Positions 26,101-38,100 of a DNA stretch of 64,000 bases are shown here, in pieces (the first letter of the stretch is position 1; each line of letters opens with the position of its first letter). The DNA comes from Trichobilharzia szidati (taxonomy: Eukaryota > Platyhelminthes > Trematoda > Strigeidida > Schistosomatidae). The position numbers and the translations under genes are program-made. The notes beneath the pieces are model-generated. The model was not told where the DNA came from. It did not search any database and was given only the letters and a program-made list of their open reading frames with translations. The stretch covers positions 178,725,868 to 178,789,867 of the forward strand of contig OX235279.1 of NCBI GenBank assembly GCA_944472155.2, read 5' to 3'.

Positions 26101-29100
26101 GAAGAGATATAGTTAATATCTCTCTCTCTCTCTCCTTCTCTCATACACACATACAAACATATATATAACAGAAACATTTATGCCCAAGCTGGGTGTTCGT
26201 GCTGTGGTTGTGTTACAGGATTGATTTCAGCGAGAACCAAGTATTTGGAAGCCTCCTTGTAAATAGAGTTGTTATTAATATGATTATTATTATTCGGCCC
26301 TTGGATTCCCAGTGGAACATAGGGTATCAGTCACTGGCACACATCCCTTTGTATTCTGTTGTTTCGCTTATTTTTTAGTCACTTCCAAGACTGTCTACCC
26401 ACCAACATTCATTTCCTACTCCTCCTCTTCATAAGGCCTCCTCCGTGTCATCCTCGGCTCGACCACGCCCGACTCGTCGCTTCCCATATTCGAGTTGCTT
26501 GAATATCTCCCTCAGTTTGTATCTCCAATCTATTTACTTGTATTGGCTTCTGTACATCCGTTCGTCGGTTCGCCATATCGTCAGAACTCATTACTGGTCA
26601 CCCATTCTAGCCAGTAGGTCATCTGGTCTTCAGTATTCAGGCAACGAAGGAGCCTCCTGTTGACGAATGTCTGCAGTAACCTCTTTTGAGATGCTGTCGA
26701 GCCATATTGAAGCACTTACTTGACTTAACATTCATGTTAAAACTTTGAATTTTATTCCTTGAAACAAGTGCTGTGATTCTACATACCGATGTCAGAGTAC
26801 TGAAGCTTGGCTAGCTTCGACATGCTGCTTGTCATTAAAATGATGCTGTCTGACCATTTCTCCATGAGCAATGGTGACTGGTGTTTGTCGGTGTTGTTGC
26901 TTGTCGAGTATCCTCATAACCACTGTCTTTTCTATGTTCACCAGGGGTCTTACTACTTTCCAGTAATCCTCCCTTAGGCAAACCTGTCAGTTTTCGCTTC
27001 TACAGATATCTTCGAGCTAGTGAGACAGAATTTGGACAAGAAACCATCCGCGCAGTTCACTTCTTGTTCTTTATTGATTTGGTTAGTTTTAATCTATGCC
27101 ATTATGCCCCTTGTGTGTGTGTTTGTATGTGTGAGTATCCAGAGTGACTCGATTACACCAGACTTCTAGGAAATCTCTGATATTCATTAGTTAGTATTTC
27201 CTTCATTTAAAAAGTCTCCATATATTTTCCCATCTCGAATTTCTATTCACAGTCACGTACACAGACATTCATCGACATGAATGAGTATAGAAAACCACTA
27301 AAAACCACGGAGTACTGGGCAGTTGCTTTGTCCGCCCAGTTTTCAACTCCTCAATAGTAACCACCAGGATTGGAATACAAGAACCTTAAGGTTACGCGGT
27401 GAATTCCTTTGCCATTCAGCCATCTGATCCCGGAAATGGCCCATGAATTCTAACTTCTGTTGGGTCTTATCGTGTGTTTTTTTGTCATCACAGTAAGGGG
27501 AGTGATTTTTATTCTTTTTTCCATCCCTCTGCATGTGCTGAGTGGAACGTGGGACTTAAGGCTCTTTTGCTACTGGAGATTTAGCAGTGAGTTGTTTCTA
27601 TTTACAGACTGGGATTGCTCGTGGCCTGATACACTGAACTGTCTCACTTTTGCGAGTTTACTAGTGATTGCCAGTTAACTAGGCAAGGTCAAGGAGTGTT
27701 TCGGTGGCCGAGAATCTAACCTAGACCGACCGAGAGGTTCGCAGATGTGAAGCTTTCAGTGTTTTAGCAGTGATTTCGGAAATATTCTTACTTGAATCAC
27801 CAGACGACATCACTAGGGAAAATTGATTTGGTGCTTACCACCAGCTATTGGCTCTTTAAAAGAAGCTTTCTGAAATTCTAGTGAGGAGTTGTGACTAGTG
27901 CGGCCTACCAAGTCAGGCTAGAGGAAAGTTACTCCCCGATGATACTGGCTGGCGACCGGGCTATATATGGCTAATTGGCAGAAACTGGAATTCATGGGCC
28001 ATTGGATCGAGTCCCAATCGGCTGAATGGTCTACGAGCTTGCTAGCCTTGTAACCGGAAGGTCCTGCCCTCGGACTCTGATGGCTTAGTACTGATGAAGA
28101 GTTCAAAACTAGGACGAAACAAATTTTGCAGTACTCTCCGGTCTCTTAATGGTTTACCAACTAGTGGTAGCTAGTGATCAAACTTGTATCCATACAAAAC
28201 AAAACTTGAAGCTTACTTGAATGTCAGGCCAGTCCACCGTTAGAAATTGATGCAGTACAGTCAGTGTTTTCTTTTCCAGCAATGAATTCCTTCGGTGTTC
28301 AGCTGCTGCCACGCTGCGACCATATTCGCCGCATTTCTTCAATGCCTCACCTAGAATTACAAAAGCAGAAAAAAATAAATGACCAAAATCAACAATCTTT
28401 AACAATGTTGAGTAGTTTTATTGATTTTTAAGGGCCTTTGAAGAATTGTCATTTGAAGTGATGACAACCCATGGGATGCATCAGGAATGTCCACTGAACA
28501 CACATTTTTTAAAATTTCAACGTATGCGTACTAATGGAAGTGACCCAAGCTACTTTTAGCGACTTAGGGATTGACCTCATACTAGGGTGCAATCCTGTAG
28601 ACTTGGAGTGTGAGGATGACATCGCCATCCTAGCTGAAGGCGCCCGCGAAACTCAGAGTCTTCTCAGTATGTTTGGTATGCATTTCGATCCTCTCAAATG
28701 TACGATGGTGATGCGGGATTGAACTGCACCGACTCCTATCTTGGAGATAGAGAATGAAGTGGTGTAGCATTCTGACCACTTGACTCATCTGGAAAGTTGC
28801 ATCAGCCATGATGGAATGATTGCTGACGAAATCTTGGCTAGTAAACAAAAGGCTTGTGAGGAATTTTTCAGCTTACATGAATCCTGACGTAGGCATGAAA
28901 TCCAACCGGTACCAGTATCGATAAAAAGTCGCGTGTACTGCACGGCAATTCGCCATGCTCTCCCTTAGGGCTGTAAGATATGGCCGTTGAAAATGAAAAA
29001 ATTGGTTTTGTTAGACCACAGATTTCTGCGTCCGATCTCGCATGGTAAGTGTACCTAGAATCGTATTCGTTATTTACACACGACTACAGTTCAGCGTAAG

Positions 29101-32100
29101 AATTCACCTCAGTTTCACTAGATAAAAATTACCCTCTTAAGAATCAAAAAAGGCATTCACACTTGCTAGACGGCTTAAATGTTAATCAAGAAAGCAAACG
29201 AAATAACGTGACAGTGACGAATTTTCAGTGACATTTGCAGAACTAGAAAATTTAATACCTCGTAATAACAGTTCGCTTCATTCACTTATCTAGGGAACAT
29301 TGTCTCAACTACAGGAGAAACGGACGAGGATGTCAAATCGAGAACCGGAACGGAGAGAAACACATTCATCAACATGAAACCAATCTGAAAATCTTCGTCA
29401 CTCAGCATCAACAACGAAATTCGGATTTTCAATACAAACGTCAAGTCAGTCAGTTCTTCTATACGGATCAGAAACTTGGCGCGTCACAAAGAATATTTAT
29501 TGCCAACAGGTTGAGGACCTTTATCAACAACTGTCTTCGCTCTATACTGAAGATAAGAAAGGTCCGGAAAGAATCATCAACAAGAAACTATGGGAACAAA
29601 CAAATCAAGAACCAATCGCCCAAGAAATATGCAGGAGAAAGTGGAGATGGATTGGACACTCGCTGAGGAGGCCGCTGGGTGACATCGCGCGTCAGGCAGT
29701 CACTCGAGTGGAACCCGAAAGGGAAGCGGTGAGTGGGACGTCCAAGGGTGACATGGAGGAGATTGTGTGAAGAGGAGTTGAAACAGTATGGACTAACATG
29801 GATGTAAGTGAAAAGTACGGCAGTAGACGGAAGCAAGTGGAGACGTGTAGTTGAAGCCCTATGTTCCACTAGGAACCCAAGGGAACAATAATAATAATAA
29901 TAGTTCGCACTAGAACCTAGATGACCAGTCGCTGGGCTGTTTGAACTGCTTCTGATCTCTAAGCTGAGTCGAAATCGCGTACACTGCACTGAGATGGGCT
30001 GAATCTGAAAACAAGCAAAATTACCGTCAAGTGTTCAAATCACTTCCATCTAGCTAACGGGCAAGTTAGCACTACTGGTTCACTTAGGTGGTAACAAGTA
30101 TAGCATATGCCACTTCGCTTGACAACTTTTTTCTCTTCTCAATTACCAGTCATGATATCAAGCAGGTCACTTATTTATGATCAGTAGCTTTGAACTGTAA
30201 AATTCATAAATGATGCACTTAAGATACTATACTTAGAGATACTTAGGGTTCTTTCTAGTTATACCCCTACTTTCACATGAGTGAAGTTCAGTTCATTAGA
30301 AGCAAGATACCTTGCATGTGAGTTGCATTAAGCATTATTATTATTGTTACAGAGGACTGATTTCGTTTGGATTAAATAAGTAGTGGTAGTAGTAGTAGTA
30401 GTCAGGGTTGTGTCCCAGTTATACCTGTTGACATGTCTCACCAATGCTGATATCCATCGGTAGGAGCAAATCATTATCTACATGAACTACTTACATCACG
30501 CCTACATGTCCATACATGTTTATCAACCAGAGCGGTGTTTAAAAATCTCATCTCCATGGTGCAAACATGACTTGTAACCAGTCATTTCCAGCCAGGTTCG
30601 AACCGCACTTCACCAACAGCAACCTGTGGGCAACTGTACATTATCATTAGCCATCTTCCATACAATAAGAGAGTGGGTGTATGTGTGGCTCGTACAGACC
30701 GGCGCATGAAAAATCTGTTCAAGACTAGCTGAATTCTAACCAGTGATGTATAGATTACGAAACTAAGTGCGTGCTGATGAAGAGTCCCAAACTAGGATGA
30801 AACAGCTGTTCAGTACTCCCAGGTCTCCCAGTGGTTCTCTAACTAATGTCAGCTCATGATGAATCCTGTAACCAATAAAAATTTGATTTTTTTTTATTTA
30901 CAGCTTGATTCCACATCGTATTTTCAGTACAAGTATGGAATTTTCAGCATGGATATCGGTAGCCCAAATTCAGGCCGACCATAGATATCGGGTGTGCGCC
31001 GGCAGGGGATCGAACCCTGGACCATGTGCATGGTCGGCGACATTAGAAGTTGATATTGTTGGGCCATTAGATCGGGTCCAAGTACCCCACTTTGACACCG
31101 GGAGGTCCTGGGTTTGAATCTCAATGGGTGCGTATTGTGAAGAGTTCCCAACTAGGACGAAACAGTTGTCCAGTACTCCCTGCAGGTTTTCCAATGGTCC
31201 TCTAACCGACATCAGCTCATGATGAAATCCCGTAAACATAAGATTCATGAGTTTGTGAAACTTTTTCTTGGTACATCGCCTACACACTTATTCGTTAGTC
31301 TACTCAGCTCATTTAAATACAAAACGGATTTATTATAACGCAATTAAGTTATTCTCATACAAATATTATAAGTTTAGATCATACGAAATTTTTTTTTAAG
31401 TCAGTAAGTAGTCTAATTCGTTCGAACAGAATGTGAACGATAATCAGTCGGTTGAATAGTCGATCAATAAATAAGTGGACTAATTATTCTTTTATTTATC
31501 TCTGTCTACTCTACATGTCATTTGCTTACAATGCATGTTATTCATATATATAGGAATAGGAGATTAGTTAGGCCATTATTGATTAGTTGTTAGGTCGATT
31601 GAAAGGGCATCAAGTGTGAATAGTAATCAAAAAGCGATATGTATATTATGGCTTGCTTTATTTAATTTAGACGAAAATAAAAAAATTTTTGTCTGACAAA
31701 TGCTTGTGCAATAACTTTTCAGAGCAACCTGATCACATAGACACGTACTTGCCATAGACATACAGGCTTAAAAAAAGGTCAAAATATTTAAGGGTCAAGA
31801 TCACAGGTAGACAATAGGTAGGCAAAAAGAATGGGGGTGAGGACACATTACTAAGCAAAATGATGAATCTTGGTTTTTGAAAGGCATGTTGAAAGTTAAA
31901 AACAAAAAAATTATTATTTGCAACAATTAGTGAATCAAATTTAGGTCGTTTTATGACTAAGACTTAAACTAATTCTAAGTGTCTAACCCAAACCTGTTTT
32001 GTATATATCGGATCACAGCATCAGAAAGATAGTGTCACACATCCTAATGTGCTTACCAGTTTACTAACTGTATTTACGGTTGCATTATTTACTTAGCTAG

Positions 32101-35100
32101 GAAGAACCCACCAAATTCTGTAGGTTAGGGCCTACAGAACAAGAACAAGTTCTTTTCCATCCCATCGTGTCTCGAGTAGAACACCGGGGGTTCCAAGATT
32201 GAGCTTTGCAGTCTGAATAGTTGCGGTGAGGATTTTTATGACATGAGATTGGCAACCTAACGTCTCACCTTCCTTTTTTCACCTCACTTACTACCGGCTA
32301 AACGAGGTTTACCAGTACGTTGGTGACCAGCGACTGAACCCGGATCAAATGACCACTTTATATACGATAAGTCTCGATTAAGGATTGTAACCGGTATTCT
32401 TTCCATTTGTTCAGAGGGGAAAAAACTGCTCCAGTGGCGAAAATCTCCATTCAGCTCGGTTATATCCCATAACTTTCAACCGACTACACTACACTGTCCT
32501 CAAGCTCCTATATCCGCCTTCTTGTCCCCACATGATCTCCTCTATGTCATCCTCGAACGCCAAATTTTTCGCTACCCATCCACGTTTCACTCGATGTCCT
32601 TGAAAATCTCCAGTCTCCATTTCTTATTGCTTGTTTGTTGGTTAGGCAAACAGACTGTTGACTGGTTCAGTGTTCAGCCTGATAGAAATCCTTGTTGCCG
32701 GCCGCCATCTGATCTTTATAATTGAGGCAAAGAAGGCGGCAGATGATGACGAATGTGAAAGGAGCGGCCTATTGGAAATTCTTTTGGTGGTAGACACGGC
32801 AATTCTCTGAATTACACTGATTTTACACATCAGTAGTAAGCTTTCTTCTCTGTAGACTGATTCTTTTGTGATGGTTAACCTATTTATATATTTAAACTCA
32901 ATTAAATTGCTTACGAAACTGCAATTCAAAAATGTTTCCTATTGACTTAATCTCCACTCGGTAATAATAAAATAAAGCCAGATGGTAGATAGTTGTAAAT
33001 AACCAGCTTATCTTTCCAGGTACACACACACACACACAAACAGAATGAGTGAGAGGGGGGTAGAGTGGTGAGTGGCGTGGATAAAATATTCAGGTTAAGG
33101 AAATCCACTACTGTACATAATTATAAAGTGTATTCAAATCAACCCAATTATATATTTATTATTATTTTTTGAAAATCTATTTTATTTCGACATTTCAATG
33201 CACGATAAAAAAATATTCTGAATATGGCGTTCACATCCAGCCATCTGTAGTGATTCAAGTTGGAAGATATGTAATGGGGGCGGGTGTGCCACAGTAATGG
33301 GACAGGGGAAGGGAATTTAATTTCAGAAAACGAACCATCTGGGTCAGTTAGACTTGCAAAAAGATTTTCCATACTGACCATAGCATAATTGCGAGTTCTT
33401 ACGATGACTTTGTCCAAATCCCAAGTCCGAGCCTTGTTCTCCGATCGATAATATTCGGTTAGATACGCATGTCACTGGCGAATATTGGCGCTATTAAGTC
33501 GTTCACTATTGTTGGCAGACATACAAACAGAAGGATGCTTATACTTTTAGAGGCTTGTGCAACTAGGGTCTATAAACCCGATCTCTGTGTGCAGAGGGAA
33601 ACGATTCATTTGAATCGACTCTGGTGATATCCATTTACTCTGTCAACTGTTATTATTGCTATTTTATATTATTGTATCTCTTATTATTATTATTATTCCT
33701 GTTTCGTATTTCTTAACATTTTCAAGTTCCTGTGTTGGGTGATTGGAGTTAATCGGTTTGAGGCTATTACCCTGGGTCTCTGCATTCTGGAAGAGAATGA
33801 TGTCTATCTGTCTGTTTTCGACAGAACTTTGCACATATGTGCGGCAGTTCAAGTCACCACACTTCCTCTTTGTAGCACACAAAGCAAGAGGAGAAATGCA
33901 CAATAAAGACAGTAAACAGAAGTGTGAGACAAAGGTATAATAATAACGAAGAACAAAACAGTTTCATTGGAAATCATAAGTCACAAGGAGTGGATGCATC
34001 TGCGCCAGCTATTGAGAACGATTTTGAGCCATATCACCGATTGTTTCCAACCATTGGTTTCTACCTTCCCGAGGACTCCAACCAGACAGCAGTCTACACC
34101 TTCCTTCGTGACTGGCTTAGACTAACTGTTGTAGAGTTCATTGACTGGTGCCATGTTTTCGTTTGACCGCCGCTAGCTGCTTTCAAGCTAACATTGCCTG
34201 TCGAGGAAGGCGATGACTAGGCATACGTAACACGTGTCCTAACCACTTCAGTCAATGTAATTTCACAGTCTCGTCGACTGATTTCCCCTCCTTACCTAGC
34301 ACTCGACCGATGCGTTACCTCAATATTGCTCACCTTATTATACCACTTCTCACTCGAGATAGAACGCAGACACCTATGATCAAAGACAGCTAATCTTTCC
34401 ATGTCTTCCGGTCTCAATGGCCAGGTATCACAACCATAAAGGAGGACGGAAGAGAATGATACACCCCATAGAACATAATTTCAGAGTGTACCGATTGGTG
34501 ACCACATTGGAAACTTGACTGGAAGCCAATTCGATCTACTACTACTTCTTGGTGACCAGTTAGTGTACACAGTTAACGTTCCCAAGCTAAATATACGGAT
34601 ACAAACACTGTCACAAAACACGTTTTCAATATCTGACACTTACGCGTCACTAGGCAACGCACCTTCCAGTCTCCAGGGGATTTTTACTATTAACTTTAGC
34701 ATTGACCAAAGCCCAAGATAAAGAAGAGTAGTCACTTTTAGAAATGTAAGAGGGCTGTTATACATATATACAATTAGCATATGGATGATCTGACACAGCC
34801 ACAAAGAGATGCAAGGTTAACTTTCTATGAGAAACAACCAATCAAAAGACTGTATTTTCTACTAACAATAATCTACAATAATGTACATTAAAATCTATAA
34901 ATATGTGTTGATTTTCCTTAATAAACGATCTCTTGCCTGGCCCTTGTCTTCTGTTGTTACAGAAGTACTAGCACTTACTCCATCCCCAAATAGGATAAAA
35001 CACACACGTCCCGCATTCATCTGTCAGCCACTGTTAACCAAATTCACATCAACTTAGCGCCAGAGCATTGCGAAAATCACCCCACTAAGAGCCCGTGTGT

Positions 35101-38100
35101 TAAAATAAATCGATCAGCATTTCATTCCCGTAAAATTCAAAGTAGATCCAAATTATTAACCATTGTTTGTGAGTTGGTGCTTCAAGTGTGCAATGCTTGT
35201 AAACCAAGTGCACGGCCCTGATTCGATTCATGACTGACACTCGTTCCTAGACCTCGATAACTGGTGGTAAGCCTGATAAAAAGGGAAGAGTGTTGAGCAT
35301 GAGACTAAAAACCTTAACCAAAGCTCAAAGCTTGAAATCTTCCCTATGCACCACTCAGAACGAAAAGGAATGAATATAAAATAAGGCGATTCTCAATCAA
35401 GAGGTGGGTGGCTTTTGTGGCTCTGCAGTAAAGAAAGTGGCGTTTGAAAAGGTGGATGCTGGAATTTCAGTCTCATTATAGGAGACGCGAGCATTCTCTG
35501 GGATGTATATACATCCAGTTGTCGAGAACTGAAGTGGACGAGACACACGCTCTAGATTTTAATGTCAGCCACCACTGATATATAATAATGCTGACCTATC
35601 AGTACATATCTCGAGTTTAAATTTATTATCCAGACTGTTTATCATAGTTGTATAGAAGCTAATTGATTCATAGGTTTTTACTTTAAGCACGCACACACAC
35701 ACACACATTAACTTCCCATTAGTTTCCAGTTTTTACATTCACTTCCGGTGAAATATGCTAGATTTGTTTCTAGAATATTCTACTAATTTTCGTTTGCATC
35801 AATAATGCCACACAAGGAGACAGAAAATTTCGAGATGTTGAGTTATTTACCCTACAAGTAATTATAATTTATTCAGTCAACTATTATGAATGTTTTTTCT
35901 CCCCCAAACCATAGTGTTATTTATCTCCTAAAAGAGGGAGAGAGGTATTCATAAAACTCTTTTCAACTTGATCTAATTTAGTTGATATTGCCTAGCAGTG
36001 GAATCCCACATGCGTGGATTTCAGCTGTAGATAGAGTTAAGCAGGAAAGCTGGATATTGAGTTATGAATAGAAGAAATCAAAAGTGAGTCCGCTTTTCCA
36101 CTTATGTGGGAGGTATCTCTTTAACTCAGGTGTCATGGATGAAAATGGCAAGACTAGACTGGCTAAGGGGAAGAAAGACAGGCATTCGTTACTGTAGCCA
36201 CCCACATACAGTGCTTAATCCTAAGAACAAGACCTGAGTACTGCTTAACACTAATATTAAGTCAATCATTGCTAATAAATGGTTAAAAAGACTCGATACG
36301 TCCTATCATCAACAATGTTTTCAGACTTCCACCATCAACTACCTCCTTTGCTGTCTTGACACTGAGGATCCCTTGGCCGACCAGAATGGATAAGAAAGTA
36401 ACAAGGAACCCTTGCAACGAACTACCCAACAACCTACCGCTCATCAAATATGCGGGAGGAAATAGAGTTGGATGTAATGGACATACATAGAAGAGACCTT
36501 CAAGTGAGATCACACATCAGGTAGGCCATTAAATAAAATGTGAGGGGGCAACAACGAGTTTGAAGTGAGTCAGATGGCAACATACGGAGGATCATTTTCG
36601 GAGAAATGAAAGCTAGTAAGCTATCAACGAATTAGCAGAAAGTAACGATAGAGAATGGAATGGAATAGAGATGTGCTATTGAGTCCTTTGTGCTCACTTG
36701 GGATGCAGGGAACACATAAAATACTGGTAATAAGTACGGAGGAAAAAAACGAAAATTCAGTTTACATATAAAAACAATACACTCATTGTTACAAATAAAA
36801 GCGAGTTTGAAAAACTTACCATATTGAGTGTTAACGCCAACATCCATAGCAACACTGACTAGTGTCTCTCCAAAATGTTCAGCAGGTAACTTTGCTGGAA
36901 CTTTCAACCAGTAAGCCTTATTATCAGTAACCAAACTTTCTACCTTGCTCGCTAAACAGAAAGATGATGAAATTTGAATTTTTAAAGGCCGTATTAAAAT
37001 CAAATCATATTTAGAAGCAAACGACAAAATATTTCTAGGCAAAATAGATCTTACACATTTACAAGATTGCAGACGCCTTTAGGTGTGTGTTCACTAACTT
37101 CATTACTAAGAAGTTGATAAAAGTTTAGATGGCGCTGAAAAATTTCGCATACCGCGTATAACCATATACATATATAAGTATACAAGAATAATTGTTGTTA
37201 AACAACTTTGAAAGCTACCACAGAACAACTTACAGAAGAGAAATATATATTCGTTGAATTTAGGACCTATAATTTATTTTTTTGAATTTTTAGTGGCGAT
37301 GGTGTTAACTTTACGGGATAGGACTGCTAGGTTTACGTCTATGGTTCCCCAGTTTCCGGGCCTACTGTTAACCAGGCGAGATGTGAAGTGTATGAGCAGG
37401 GTATCGAATGCCGATCTCCCACTAGTGGCTGGTAAGTATTCCACTGAAGGAAGGAAAGTATTTGATTATGGGTATTATTGAGAAAAAACTAATTGCACAA
37501 CTAGTGCTCAAACCACTGTTAATGGAAAGCATTTGTACTTAGGTGATGGTAGACCATACAATGAGAAAAGAACAGTACTTGAAGAATAAAATAGTCTATG
37601 CATTGGAGCTCCACAGAAACTAGCCAAGAGCAACAAATAGTAAAGATGAAATGTTCATGAATAATTTATGCTTTAGCAAGCTTTGATACGGTATTTTTAG
37701 ATCAAAAGACATACCGCTTTCATCCCAGTTACCAAATTAACACACCTCATACTACAAACCATATATAATTAATCCCAGCACTGCTCCTTTTGGAGTCAAC
37801 CAAAGCTACGACAGTCGAGTGGTGGTACGAGCTACGCAGAAGTTTACCGAAGATCATGAACCTATACTTCACAAAGAAATCACATTGGTTTATACCAGCT
37901 CGTAAAAGCAATATTGGATACTGGGTGCACTGCAGAAAACAATAATCATAAGAAGCATTAGGAAACTTTGGACACACATCTGGAGGCAGTAATTATTGGC
38001 TTGAATGTATTAAAGTGATTGCAGTGACAATGAAGTCATTACTAAATGGGATGCCAAATTATAGATAAGGATTACTAAATTTATTTACGTAATTCAAAAA

